From: Tetmemena sp. SeJ-2015
Taxonomy: Eukaryota; Ciliophora; Spirotrichea; Sporadotrichida; Oxytrichidae
Length of the DNA stretch: 64,000 nucleotides
NCBI GenBank assembly: GCA_027382625.1
Contig: JAJKFJ010020864.1
Span: 62,001-126,000, forward strand
Direction of reading: 5' to 3'
In this document: positions 1 to 10,914 of the stretch, piece by piece
Layout: every line of letters starts with the position of its first letter
How positions within the stretch are numbered: the first letter of the stretch is position 1
Translations under genes and position numbers: made by a program
The notes under the pieces: generated by a model
What the model saw: only the letters and a program-made list of their open reading frames with translations
The model's database searches: none
What the model was told of the DNA's origin: nothing

Positions 1-2
1 CC

Positions 3-128
3 CTCAAGCAATACATTTAAGAGCACTTGATGACAATCACAGACAAAGAGACTATAGTGAGCTATCTCTCCAAGAGAACTGACTATAAGTCAAATAAGAT
101 AGAAGATATAGTCGATCAATTATTTTGA
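3..128 (+). CDS. 3' end of an unrecognised gene (partial)
   Basis: The frame starting at base 3 is open from the window edge to a TGA at 126-128 and gives about 41 residues if the in-frame TAA is read as Gln. The tail is hydrophilic and helical in character, with several Lys, Asp and Ile residues. It faces the end of the symplekin-like gene (stop at 213-215), so the two genes converge with only about 85 bases between stops. The rest lies outside the window and no family can be named. Confidence 0.5.
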
Positions 129-212
129 ATTACTCAAAGAGAGTAGTACAATTAGCATCATTTATTGATGTAGTAATTTTGAGCTTGGAAATTAATTAGA
201 GGAGTTATTAAA

Positions 213-3200
213 TCATCTTCTGGAGAAGGTGTTCACGAAATCTGAGAGTCTTGAATCGGCCTTTATCATTTGCTCTCTCTATTCAGGTGGGATGTATTCC
301 TTGAATAGTCTGTACTTTTCCTTGGTAGGGTGGCTCACGAAAAAGAGAGAAAGCCCGTACCTGTAGAATTCCCACAGACTTCTCTGTCCATCTAAGTCCT
401 TCTCGTCCTTAGTTTACTCCCAGATCTTCTTATTAAGTATTTTCTTGAACAAATGCATGGCTTGCTCATTGAAGGTTGAGTCTTGCCCCGATTGGTCTGG
501 GGAATTCTTCTTCACAAGCAGTGATATGATGGAAAGAATGATCTTCTGGTGCCACTTCTCGTTCTTATAACATAATAAGTAGAATCAAGAAGTGAGATGA
601 AGTATTTTAAGTTGTTAATTATAATGAGTCTCTCGAGCACCTTCACAATCACAATTTTTAATTAAAGGTTATTTTCAATTAAGTTTTCGAGTGAATGGTA
701 TCTTGCTAAAACTTAGCACAAGCAACCTCTTGAAGTACTTTAAGTCTGTCTACATACAAAGCCAGATCCTGCTTTGAGCTGACTGAGGGTCTCTTCTTAA
801 GTATGAGGTAGAGAATTTCAGCAACCTTCTCCTGATTTTGAGAAAGAGATTATTCAAACCTCTCAAGCATCTCTTCGTATTCTTGCCTGTCAATAAGAGC
901 CTCATACTTCTCGCAAGTGATTTGTGGTAAATACTCCAGCATAGTATCTTCCCCTAGTCTTTCTATGAACCTCGAAGCTATAAATAAGATCTTAATCGGA
1001 TTAATTATTAAGCGAGTGAATAGCACTTAGAGTCCTTCACAAGTTGCAGTAAGAAAGTTTTGAATTCCTCTGGCAGTTGCTAACTTTACTCTTAAGCTTC
1101 ATCTTACTATTACTACAACTATTAGCTGCTCTTGATTTGAGAAATTTTGTCCAAGCTGTCTAAGATATGCTTAAGGAAGAAGAGATTATCGGGATTTTTA
1201 AGATTCAAATCATTAAGTTTGGATGAAAGAAACTCTAGTAACCCTGAAGTGTTTTGAAGAGAGTAGTTTAGCTTCTTGAATATTTCTTCTGATCTTGAAG
1301 CCAGTTTATGCTTAAATATTATTATAGATATATGCAAAACTTTATATTATGCCTGAATCCTATATCTTCACTTTCTAATAGCACTTCTAACACTTTATTA
1401 GTTAGTTCAGCCTGTCCTTCTTCAGAAATTGAGCTTATTAAAGTGACAAGCACTATCAGGAAATTTTAGTCTCTTATTTACACTATCTCTTCTTCTTATT
1501 AGATTTGTAAGTTCTTCCTCACTTAGAGATACCCTAGTGCAAATTGAATAATCTCCCCTTCAAAATCAGCTTTCAGCATCTAATTAAATTTCTAATCCGA
1601 TTCGTTGAACAAGATAGCATTCATCAGGTAATTGAACTTCTCAGGATTTTATTAAGAGAGAACTATCTGATCTAAGAGCTTAGAGAAATAAGCCTTCCTT
1701 TTAATTTCTTTGCTCCCTATTTTCTAAATGATGAATTCTTGAAGAAATTCCTTAAGCAATCCCCGCTCTAATTAAACTTTACTCAAAAGAACTTTAATAA
1801 TTCCTAAATTTCGAGAAAGTTTACTTGATGTTTAATTTTGAAATGACCCTGAATATGTGATTCTCAATTACTAAAGCATTCTCTCCTTCTTGATTAGGCA
1901 GAGTTTTTATAAGTTATAGCCATTTAGTGAAGCTCTTTTGATAGTAAAGAATAAGATTCACATTTTGCTCAAGTGTGCCAAGAATGAATCTTAGCTACTG
2001 ATCATAAAAGCTCCCTGAAATGGGGTTATCACCTTAAATACTCAAAGAATAGGAGTTATAGAGCCAGAATGGACACACTTCTATTAGAAGGTTAGGATCA
2101 TTCTCCTTTATCCAATTTATAACTATTCTCTCCTGCTAAAAGTTATCTACCTCTTCCTCCTCAGATTAATTGTTTGAGGGCTGCGTAAGCTTATTGAAGT
2201 GAAGATTCTTAATCAAGGCTTTAACATAAATCAAGATCCTAGACTATGTGAATGCATTCTCAGGTAGCTCTGAAAATATCCTCTCGACGAGTTTCTCTTT
2301 CAAATCTGTCTAAATTGTAGCAAGTTCGTTCTAAGCCTTTTTCTACAAACTTTCATGCGTGCTCTCCTCTTAATCAGTGCTTAGGAAATTATGCGAGGGT
2401 CTGAATCTTTTATTCTTAGTAAAGAACTATTCTAGATCAAGTAAGCAGTCCTCAATTTTGTTAGCCCTTCTCTTCCTCTTGTTGAGGATCTTTTTATCCT
2501 CCATGTCGAAATATCTGAAGGGGTCTTCATCCAGTGATTGCTAATTCTGGTTTTGCTGATTTACTGTGGGAGCATTTGAATCGATCTCATCCGCTTTTCC
2601 TTCATCATTAATCTTCTGTTAGGATGCTCTAGGGTCCGCTGGATTATTGACTCCGGTTGCTTCATCGATGTCAGCTGAATCTCTCCTGATGTTAAGTTAG
2701 TTCTTCTTCTCTACGAATTGGGAGTTGGTAAGGATCTAGAGAATCCTCTCTGTGTCTTGGATAACAGAGAAGTTTGCAATATTTTAAGGCTTAGGAACAA
2801 GCTTGAGCTTTCTAAAGAAGCTCTTAGCTTGATCTCTCCTCTGCTGAATTGTCTTAGTTTGGACCCCAAATATTCCTGCAGGGTTTCTTGAGTGAGTAAG
2901 ATAGGGTGACTGTGTAAGTGAGCTGGAAATGTTCTAGCTCCCCATGAAGGAGTAGCCATTAGAATTTGTACCTCCACCACCGCTGTTAGTGTTGAGGTGA
3001 TTAGAATTGGAGCCGCCATATCCTTGGGACATACTATTGCTCTCGTTATCCATGCTCATGTGAGTGGATTGGAATTGAGGAGTCATAGCAGGTGGAGCAA
3101 GGGCATTAAAACCCCCTTGGATAAACTACTGCAACTAGTTTGCATTCAAAGCTTGGTTGGCATTCTGGTTTGATCTGTTCATGCCAAATGAGACCTAGCT

Positions 3201-3310
3201 AGACTAGCCTGACTGAATCAGCATGCTCAATAGTCTTTACGAATCTGCGTTTCTTTGACTATATGGATTGGTTAAGATACCTAGTTTGCTTACCCTAAGT
3301 TAGTCTGCAT
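213..3310 (-). CDS. Symplekin/Pta1-like scaffold protein (tentative)
   Basis: A long minus-strand frame with many in-frame TAA/TAG codons runs from about 3310 to a TGA at 213-215, roughly 1000 residues. The first ~130 residues are Asn/Gln/Gly/Ser rich; the rest is alpha-helical with repeated Leu-rich helices, as in HEAT-type scaffolds. The C-terminal part (about 215-1000) has the helix order and a Lys-Ile-Trp / Leu-Trp-Glu-Phe patch followed by Pro-Pro-Glu-Gln that resembles the symplekin C-terminal domain, the scaffold of the mRNA 3'-end cleavage machinery. That resemblance is from memory and is moderate. The frame shifts once near 1830, where removing a 13-bp insert with a TCAA pointer restores it. 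The start codon is not clear; ATG at about 3308-3310 is in another frame. Other helical-repeat proteins are possible. Confidence 0.5.
1825..1841 (-). other. IES, 13 bp, pointer TCAA
   Basis: TTGA repeats (plus strand) at 1825-1828 and 1838-1841 flank a minimal insert. Removing 13 bases joins the two reading frames of the symplekin-like gene. Such a short insert could also be an indel, so it is less certain than the longer ones. Confidence 0.45.
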
Positions 3311-3407
3311 TTTGTTATAAATTTATAATCTTATAATTCTTAATACCTCTACAATAGATAAGTAAGTAAATAATTGAGATAGTAGTTGAAATAGTATTTT
3401 CTTATAA

Positions 3408-4082
3408 ATGCAATCCATGAACAAAAGTCATCAATCAAACAAGAACCCAAAGACCGACTCACTAGGCAGGCCAATAATTGGACTTAAGGGGAATGGAAGC
3501 TAATAACCTCCGAAGCCAGACTGCGAGCATCCCTCCTTGGTGGATCCATTGAAGAAAAAGAAGGACAGACCACAGCCACCCCCAGCTTCAGAGAGAAAGT
3601 TGCTCCAGCCCATGGAGAGAGACATCATTAGGCCAGAGGAATTGCTAGGCAAGGAGACCACAATCACAGCTTAGACAGAGGAAGAGAAGCAGTCTGCATT
3701 CTATTGCAAGCACTGCAAAGTGTAACTGAAAGACTCAAACGCTTGGTTCGATCACATAAATGGCAAGAAGCACAACCAAATGCTTGGAATGTCCATGGTC
3801 GTAGAAAAGGTGGGTCTTGACAGAGTAAAAGCCAAACTCGCAGGACTCAAGAGGAAGGCTGTCACTACTGTTGAAACAATAGAGGATATTGAACGCAGAC
3901 TGGATTAGCAAGAGCAACAGGAAAGAGAGGACAAAGAAAGGAAGAACAAGCGCAGAAAGTTAGATCAAGAGGACTCATCCAAATAACTTTAGGAAAGAGT
4001 CTAAGAAGAGCTAGAATTCGATGAAGAGGATATTACGGCTTTTGGTTTGCCTTAAGATTTCGGTACTTCTAGAAAAAGATGA
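3408..4082 (+). CDS. ZMAT2: ZMAT2/SNU23 U4/U6.U5 tri-snRNP zinc-finger protein
   Basis: An uninterrupted 224-codon frame (ATG 3408, TGA 4080-4082) with TAA/TAG as Gln. Residues ~100-135 hold a U1-type C2H2 finger (Tyr-Cys-x2-Cys ... His-Ile-Asn-Gly-Lys-Lys-His) followed by Leu-Gly-Met-Ser-Met and a Lys/Arg-rich helical region. This is the signature of ZMAT2/Snu23, which sits near the 5' splice site helix in the spliceosomal B complex. The C-terminus has the family's acidic stretch and a Phe-Gly-Leu-Pro motif. No IES or intron is needed. It converges on CFAP57, with about 96 bases between stops. The product is expected in the nucleus. Confidence 0.95.
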
Positions 4083-4178
4083 AACCATTCATATGTAATT
4101 AATTTCAAAATTTAAGTCTTATTCATAGGATTAAGTTTTTCTGAATAAACAATATAAAATCTCTATTTATCGAGTTCA

Positions 4179-7100
4179 TCAAAGCTGCTTCTGTCTGGAA
4201 TCTTTCCTTTATCCGGAGTATTGATTTTGAAGCTACTGACTTGTCATCATGGTAGCTTGACTCATAGTAGTTGACATTCCAGGCTGCTTGTATAGACTCT
4301 CTATAAAGTGTTTGCTAAGAATAAAAGAAATGCTTACTTTAGTTTGAGTCATCTTTTCTAAGAGTCATAGAAAGACTTGAGGGATCACCTCCACTAACTC
4401 CCAATCCAAATACAGGTTGTGATTCTGACTTAATCATGCCGTGGCCTCCTGGTGTTTAATTCATGAGCTGCATAGTGCTTGAGTTGTGCTAGATAGGAGG
4501 TAGCCTTTGAACACTATCTTCCATACCCAAGCTTCCAGCTGATGCCATTCCAGCACCTGCACTTGATTGGTTGTTCCCACCGCTGGGTTGCCTAAGGAAC
4601 TGTTGTACCCTCTCTTGGAGTTGCTGTATTTCAAAGTTCTGCATCTGAATTTGCGACTGATTCTTCTCCATCTCTCCAATGAGCCCATCAAGGTTATTAT
4701 CCTGTGGTTTGACCTACTGGCTCTAGCCAAGTGCATACTACTAATAGTAGTCCATGAGCATTTGGTTACGCTTGTTTCCACTCTGTCCTCCCTTCTTGAG
4801 TTGGATGAAGGGTGTGTCCTTGTTCTTTGTGGAGAGAGGAGCAGCCTTCTTGAGGAAGCCCTCCAACTGATTCTCAACTAGGTTAGCGTTGGAGAGTGAG
4901 ATGCCTGAGATGTCTTTGAGCTTCTTCTCTAGGATGAGAACCTTCTTGGATATCTTCTGGTTGCTGGCTCTGAGCATATTGCACTCCTTGATGAGCTCGG
5001 TGTTCTCCTTCTGGATCTTGAGGTAGAGGTCTTTCTTCTCCTTCTCCAGCTTGGAGTTCTTGTCGATGATGCTCTTGAGCTTGGTGTTCATCCAGTTGTT
5101 CTGGCGAATGAGCTCTTCCTTAATGTTGGACTCCTCCTCCAGTCTGGCTGGGGAGAGCATGTCTTCGTTGCTCTTGAGAGTGCTGGTTTGCTCCTCCTGC
5201 TTCTTGCCAAGTCGCTTCTCGAAGTGCTTCTCATACAACTTGCTCACCTTCTCTGGCCAGTCACTCAGGGCTTCATTCCTTATCAGCCCTCCTAAGTCAT
5301 ATGCACTTTAAATAGGTTTTATGTTTGATATTGGAGGAGCTCTAGCTTTCTCTTGGTGAAGACCACTTCCTCCTGCCTCTGCTTGAGTTGCTTCTTGAGC
5401 ACCTCTAGTTTCTCCTCACTGGCTTTAAGCTTGTTCATGAGGTCTTTCTTCTTCTCGCACTCGTCCAACAGCTCCTGGTACATCTACTTGATGTGCTTCT
5501 CCAGGTTGTTAATCTGCTGTTCCATAGGCAGCTTTTCATCCTTCAGAGATCTGATTTTGTGGTCTATTGCTAATTAAAAACCCATATAGGATATTAGAGA
5601 ACTAAATTTGTCTTAAAGATAGTACGAATCTGAAGTTTTCAAGATGAGTGTTTATGTTCCTGAGGTCCTTAATGCTCTTCTCCTTGCTCTTTATGACCTC
5701 CTCCCTCTCTCCCAGCTGCTCTTGCATCTTAACCAGCCGAGTGTTGCTGTCCAGAATCTTCCTATGAAAGTTCTCTTGCTCCTGGCCCAGCTTGAACTGG
5801 ATCTCGTCACAGTCATCCAGCTTCTTCTTCATGGTCTCCTTGTCACGGATAAGCTTCTCATGGCTCTCCCTTAAGTCATCATGGTGCTTGCTCAGCTTGT
5901 TCATCTGGTTGGAGAAGTCTTCTCTTCTCTTAAGCAGCTCCCTCTCGTACTCCTGCTCACACTACTCCAGAGCCACATCGAACTTCTCTCCATCTCTCTT
6001 CATGTCGTTTATAAGTCTGATGTGGTTCTTCTGCAACTCCTCGTACTTGATCCTGTACTCCTTCTCAATCTACTCAAGCGCCTCTCTGTTCTTGTCTAGG
6101 ATCATCTCCAGCTCCTTCTTGTAGTTCTGCTTCGACTCTTCATAAGCCTCTACAAGCTTGTCGTGTTGTTTGTAAGCATTCTTGAGTTTGAGTTGGTAGT
6201 CGTCGTTAATTTCCTTCAACTCCTTCTTATGGGCTTCCAGGTTGTTCTCAATAGTCTTTAGTAAGTAGTTCCTTTCGTTCTCGTGCTCCTCCTGTAAACT
6301 CTTATATCTCTGCTTCTCTTCCTCTAGCTCTTTCGCATTCTTCTCATTGAGTCTGTTAATCTCCTGAGTCTTCCTATCAGCTATATTCTAGAGCTCTCCT
6401 TGAAATAAATAAGCGAGAGAAAGAGTGACTTCATGTTATCTACCTTGTACTTCAGCTCTTGGATTTGAGAATTCTTCTGCTCTACTGCTTGCCTCACAAC
6501 AAGAGAGAGCTAATTCATGTTGAGGTGGACCTTGCACTTGTTAAGGTTTTATGTCTTTTTCTTCTTTGCTAATATCTCCTGATGTTGCTGAGAAGTAGAT
6601 GCAGCTATGAGAGACACGTTAAGGTTCATATCAACTCCGTTGCACATCTCCTTGATCGATTAGATATAAACAGTCCCATCATCACCAGCAGTTATCAAAC
6701 TTTGCTTGTCAGCTGAGAGAGCTAAAGACACAATTTTACCCAAATGGACGAAATACTCCATGAACTCAATCTAGTTATCAGCTAGCTGCTGTGAATTCAT
6801 AGTGTTCTGAGTCATTGATAGCTCCAACTAGGAAGACTATAGTGGGTTATTCCCGCCTTGCTTTCTCTTAAGGATTGGCCCCAAATAGATAAACTCTTAC
6901 ACATCCTCTGCTTGTGCCAGCAAACAAGACGCTGTGTTACTTGGATAGGAGTAAGGAAGTGAGCTCTGTGTCTGACCCAGTGTACAATTGCATGTAGTTC
7001 TTAGTGCCCTTTCTTCCCTCAGTACTGTAAACATACAGCTTATTGTCCGAGCAAGTCAGATAAATCAGATCGAACTCCTCATCATACCCAATTGAGTGGA

Positions 7101-9481
7101 TCTTCACATTCTTCAAAATTATTTCCACTTTGCTCGTCTAGTTCCCTGAATCATAAATCGTTAGATAAGGATGAAGATTATCCGTTGAGAATTTGTTAAA
7201 AAAATTTGAAATCATCTAAAGGGCTTCTTTTATGACTTGTTATCTCTTTGGTAAACCTCGAAATTAGTCTGCCTAAAAATAAAGAAAAGCCATCCATAAG
7301 AGTTTCCACTGCTGCAACTTGAGAGGAGCATGCTATCTGATTCGTTCCATTGCAAAATCCTCACGAAGCCATGGTGCCCGAAGAGTTGGAATTTCATTTC
7401 AAATGTGTACGGATCTATGATCCAAATCAAGTTGCCATTTGCTGCTGCCAAATACTGCCCTCCATTACTATAACGAGCTGACTGACAGATTTTAGTCTGA
7501 TAATCGATTGCAATCTTCACTTCGTCTTCAAGCAAATAGTAAATCTTTAGCTTTTCCTTGAATCCAAAAGGCAAGTTATAACCCCATGGGGTGTATGGCA
7601 ATACAAAGTAAGCATAAGTATTAAGTTAAGAGATCGTTTAGATAAGTTTTATGTTTACCTTTTCTTTGGGCTTGTGAGAGGAGATCTAGTTAAGAGAACC
7701 TAAAGTGGAGAGAGCCTGCAACTGATATCTAATTGTTCTGACCTCCTATGGGCTGGACTGAAGATGCAGTATCTGATGAATGTGCGCTTCCAGCATATTC
7801 AAATACTCTGATGTATTTGTCCTCTCCAACTGTGACTATTAGATCTTTACTTACTCCCACAGACATATCGAGGAAGGAACCTACACTGTTTCCCCTTTAG
7901 GAAATACTGGCTTGATTGGAAGAGTGAACACATTCTTTAACACACTCAGTTGATGAAGATTAAGATAGTACATTTCCAGTCTATCCGAAATGTCTAAATC
8001 ATCTTGCTCGCCATGCTGCATTCTTGGATGATCGTTGTCTTCAACTATCTTGGCATTAATGACCAAATACTGTCTATCGAATGATATGCTGACTGAAGTC
8101 ACTTCAGAACACATAGGATCAACATTAAATGTGTCAACATGATTTATCGAGAAATCTCGCTCGATTTCATAAACTCCAATATACCCTCCTTTCTTTGAGC
8201 CCACTACGAATCCTTTCTTATGAGCAGCCACACAAGAGATCTGAGAGCCAGCTCCATCTTCATTATCAAATCCATTTTTGCCATCTTTCCCCTCTATGTC
8301 ACTATCCTTATCTCCGTCTTGCTTGACTGCAGATTTTAGGTTTCTGATTGAGTTCTTAGTTGAGAAAGAAATGTTGATGTAATACTTGACTACACCATTT
8401 TCAATGATAAAGAAGTTGTTTTGTGAGGAGACTGTTATGAAAATAGATTCCTGGATGAAGACTGCATCGATAAAATCGTTTTCTCTTTCATACTTGATAG
8501 GTATCATTTACTCTTTCATTTCCTTGTAGACTTTATCACTAGCATCCCACATTTTGAGGTAGCTCTTTCCACATGCTAGGAAGTGATAATGATTCTTAGG
8601 GCTGATTGTAATCCGTCTTACCTACGCTTTTAACTCAGAAACTCTCGACACCTTCTCCTTTTCGTATCTGAAATATGAGACGACCAGATTTCCTCTTTCC
8701 TGTGGCCTAGTTACAGTGATACAGTACTTCTTATAATTTGGGAGGTGCATTTGTTCAATTTTAGACTCGTCAGTTACTTATGGGAGTACATCTTGGTCGT
8801 GATCTAGTCTAAACCATCTAAGCCTGGAAGGGATATAGATGCTTGCTCTGGGAGTACTTCCATGGGATTTTTCTCCAATAGCAACCACAAGTTCCTTCTT
8901 CCTTGAGAGTCCTACTTGCATGCAAGTAACTGAGGAAGTGTAGTTGGAATCTTCTCTCTTAATGAAGTCCATTCTTCTGCTGACTAGATCTAGCGTAGCC
9001 AGGTGTCTGCCACTTGGAAACACCAAAGTGTCCTCGGATATGAAATGAGAGTTCTTCTCTATAACGCTGTTCAAATATCCAAAGGAGTGCTCTAGGTTTA
9101 ATATAGCTCCGTTCACTATGTGCTCATCTTTTTTGGAGAGAGCTTACTAGGCAAGAGGTGAGAACATTTTCTTAAGTCTGATAGTCTGTCCATTAAGTAC
9201 TTGGGTTTCTTCAATCTAACGCATTAAGAAGTAATTAAAGCATCTAAGAATATAAAATAACGACGCAAGTTTGTAAGTGATTGTTTTGGAGAGACCTCAT
9301 TTATAACTCCAGCATTGGCAAGGCTTTGTTTCGCATTACTAATTGCAGCTATGGAACCAGCCTGCTCTTACTACTGTTGTTGAGCCTTCATGTTAGGAGA
9401 GTTTAGCAAGATTCTGTTTGGTGAAATACTATTTGCTCTGCCCCCTCCTTCTTAACCCTTCAGCTAATTTGAATCTTCCAT
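4179..9481 (-). CDS. CFAP57: CFAP57 (WDR65): ciliary WD40 and coiled-coil protein, germline copy with seven IESs
   Basis: From ATG 9481 to TGA 4179 the joined segments give a protein laid out like CFAP57/WDR65, an axonemal protein of the inner dynein arm/regulatory region. It has an N-terminal Gln/Ser-rich lead and a first block with Phe-Pro-Ser-Gly-Arg-His. WD40 repeats follow (Gly-Glu-Asp-Lys-Tyr-Ile-Arg-Val-Phe; Phe-Ser/Tyr-Ser-Asn-Gly-Gly; Ala-Gly-Asp-Asp-Gly-Thr-Val). From about base 6600 down there is a long coiled coil that includes Glu-Asn-Phe-Arg-Phe-Val-Leu-Asp-His-Lys-Ile and a Glu-Ile-Gln-Gln-Leu-Gln tail, matching the vertebrate protein in order. The reading frame changes six or seven times, and each change is explained by an IES (separate entries). 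MDS order is linear. The C-terminal ~60 residues are Gln/Ser rich and least certain. Confidence 0.93.
4305..4327 (-). other. IES in CFAP57, about 19 bp, pointer CTTT (or 22 bp, CA)
   Basis: Plus-strand AAAG copies lie at 4305-4308 and 4324-4327. Removing 19 bases joins the C-terminal frame (codon phase 0 to 2). A 22-bp solution with a CA pointer works equally well. The GT-AG reading of 23 bases fails the frame test. Confidence 0.55.
5299..5331 (-). other. IES in CFAP57, 29 bp, pointer ATAT
   Basis: ATAT at 5299-5302 and 5328-5331. Removal of 29 bases makes Leu-Leu-Gln-Tyr-Asp-Leu-Gly-Gly continuous and moves the frame from phase 2 to phase 0, as the flanking coiled coil requires. Confidence 0.85.
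5565..5621 (-). other. IES in CFAP57, 55 bp, pointer TA
   Basis: TA at 5565-5566 and 5620-5621. Removal restores Phe-Val-Leu-Asp-His-Lys-Ile, which matches the conserved Lys-Phe-Val-Leu-Asp-Tyr-Lys-Ile of vertebrate CFAP57. The exact join is therefore fixed by homology although the pointer is only two bases. Confidence 0.85.
7193..7242 (-). other. IES in CFAP57, 44 bp, pointer TAACAA
   Basis: Plus-strand TTGTTA at 7193-7198 and 7237-7242. Removing 44 bases skips an in-frame TGA and gives Arg-Asp-Asn-Lys-Phe-Ser-Thr-Asp in the WD40 region, with the frame shift the flanks need (phase 2 to 0). Confidence 0.92.
7624..7697 (-). other. IES in CFAP57, 64 bp, 10-base pointer TCTCTTAACT
   Basis: A perfect 10-base direct repeat (plus strand AGTTAAGAGA) at 7624-7633 and 7688-7697. 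Removing 64 bases joins a WD40 strand (phase 0) to the next block Thr-Pro-Trp-Gly-Tyr-Asn (phase 2). This is the clearest MDS-IES junction in the gene. Confidence 0.95.
7882..7907 (-). other. IES in CFAP57, 23 bp, pointer GTA
   Basis: Plus-strand TAC at 7882-7884 and 7905-7907. Removal of 23 bases links Leu-Pro-Ile-Lys-Pro-Val to Gly-Ser-Phe-Leu-Asp-Met. No GT-AG pair in this stretch has the length needed to correct the frame. Confidence 0.8.
9219..9267 (-). other. IES in CFAP57, 44 bp, pointer TGCGT
   Basis: Plus-strand ACGCA at 9219-9223 and 9263-9267. Removal joins the N-terminal Gln/Ser-rich segment (Thr-Asn-Leu-Arg) to Gln-Ile-Glu-Glu-Thr and the main frame. Confidence 0.9.
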
Positions 9482-9589
9482 CTTCTAATTTCTCAAATAA
9501 AATTCAATATTAATTTACTCTACTCTTGTATGATTAAAGTTCATTAGACGCTTTTCTTCGTTTTAGTTAAGAAATTTTTAATTATCACA

Positions 9590-10175
9590 TGTTTGGAGGT
9601 GTGTTATTGCTTATCGCTGCTGCTTACTATCTTTATTTAGGGGGCCTTAGTTAGACTTGAGATACTACAATCTCCAGTTGTATTGCTCTATGTCTGCTGC
9701 CATCCTCCATCTCTTATGCTTATTATTGATGTTTTATGGTGTCCTCTCAAACTTTTTAAGTACATCTTGTTTGCTCTCTTCGATTTGATGTATGTAAGCT
9801 TTCTTAACTAGTGGATCTTTAATGGTAGAGTATTCCTCGACTTCCCATTCCTTAATCCTTTGGAAAACGAGCGCGTCTCTCTCCCTCCTGCACTCGTAGT
9901 AGATCTTGTTTTATATGCCACACGCATTCATCTTCAGCTCCAGGTTGCACATCATCATTTAAAGCATTGCCTTTTCGCATAGTTCAGCTACAAGTCTCAT
10001 TAAGAAGGAAGAATAGGCAACAAATTAATTATCAACTAATATGCTAACTCTATGGTTGTGCATACTTACTGGGTAGTTTCTCTTTAGGGAAATTGTAAGG
10101 GAGGGAGGGCGAGTGCTCTCAATTCAGCTAAGCCAGATTTTCAATAAGCTTGCCCTTGGTATCTGTGGACATCAT
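9590..10175 (-). CDS. Unrecognised protein with a Cys-containing helical segment
   Basis: ATG ATG at 10170-10175 opens a frame that hits TGA after 16 codons. Removing a 22-bp insert (pointer ATTGA, separate entry) makes it continuous. The product has a basic N-terminus, then a helical segment with Met-rich turns and the spaced cysteines Leu-Cys, Met-Cys, Ala-Cys and Glu-Cys. It then becomes strongly charged (Arg-Ile-Lys-Glu-Trp-Glu-Val-Glu-Glu). This could be a small mitochondrial CX9C-like factor, but the spacing does not fit that motif exactly, so I name no family. After the charged part the frame stays open with no TGA down to the CFAP57 ATG, so its true end is unknown; 9590 is a guess at the end of the protein-like composition. 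It starts 41 bases from the divergent gene at 10217. Confidence 0.55.
10119..10145 (-). other. IES, 22 bp, pointer ATTGA
   Basis: Plus-strand TCAAT at 10119-10123 and 10141-10145. Removal deletes the in-frame TGA and joins Lys-Leu-Ile-Glu to a frame that is then open for the rest of the gene. An alternative with a GT-AG intron further downstream leaves the TGA in place. Confidence 0.75.
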
Positions 10176-10216
10176 TTTTTGAAGTTTTAAGTTTAAAGTA
10201 ATTATAATTAATTCCC

Positions 10217-10735
10217 ATGGAAAGACAACAAACTGACACCTCCCCTTAAAGACAAATTATTGTATTCTCCTCCTTGTAATTTGAATCTTAATAACTTTAG
10301 AAAGCAGAGCAGCAAGTTTGTGAGTTTACTAAGAAGTGGGAGCAACGAAGGGAGAAATGGCTGAACTAGAAGGACTTTTTAAATGACGAGTATCAGTAGC
10401 AGTGGTTCGACAGTTTGATGTTCCTGGACTTTCCCAAGTCAGAATAAGAACAGAGAGAGTAAGACAGTAGCAGCAGTGAATACGAGAGTAGTGACTCGGA
10501 AGAAGAAAACTCAGAGAGGAAAGTCAAACCCAAGCAAGAGAAGCAAGTAGACGCAAACAAGCTGAAATTCAAGGAGCAAGACAGGTTAGCTGAGGCTAAT
10601 AAGCTCAAGCGAATTTAGGAAACTCTAAAGTCAACAAGCAGGCCATACAAGAGATTCGAGGGCCACTATAAGCTTGAGGAGATAATCGATTAGTACATGT
10701 ACATTTGGTTTGAGGAAACCACTTCTAGTGATTGA
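10217..10735 (+). CDS. Acidic Ser/Glu-rich protein, unrecognised
   Basis: A single frame from ATG 10217 to TGA 10733-10735, 172 residues with TAA/TAG as Gln. Residues ~35-75 are helical and rich in Trp, Lys and Gln. Residues ~85-110 form a Ser/Glu block resembling a casein-kinase-2 target region, followed by a basic helix and a final aromatic patch (Tyr-Met-Tyr-Ile-Trp-Phe). No IES or intron is required. It is divergent from the gene ending at 10175, with only 41 bases between start codons. If both are real they would have to share a very short promoter region or be separated onto different nanochromosomes. Confidence 0.6.
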
Positions 10736-10914
10736 TTGGCTGAGTAAACAACTTTATTTCTTACCCTTGATTTCAAATATAACATTTTCTATAAGTGTTG
10801 GAGTGAAAGTGAATAGGTGATGCTATAAATAATATTGAATGAAATCTAATAAGCATATAGAAATAATTATTATTGATAACATTTTATATACTCTCATTAA
10901 AACTCAAATAGACG

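Noticed and set aside
6390..6426. An IES with AGAG repeats in the CFAP57 coiled coil
   Set aside because: The distance is 33 bases and the frame is open and continuous through it, so no insert is required.
7193..7242. Treating all frame-breaking inserts as spliceosomal introns
   Set aside because: Many inserts (7193, 7624, 7882, 45001, 32714) have no GT-AG pair whose removal restores the frame, while the direct-repeat solution does.
9219..9270. GT-AG intron in the CFAP57 N-terminus
   Set aside because: Neither candidate acceptor gives the required frame; the TGCGT pointer does.
9590..10175. CX9C mitochondrial import protein
   Set aside because: The cysteine spacings do not fit the twin CX9C pattern.
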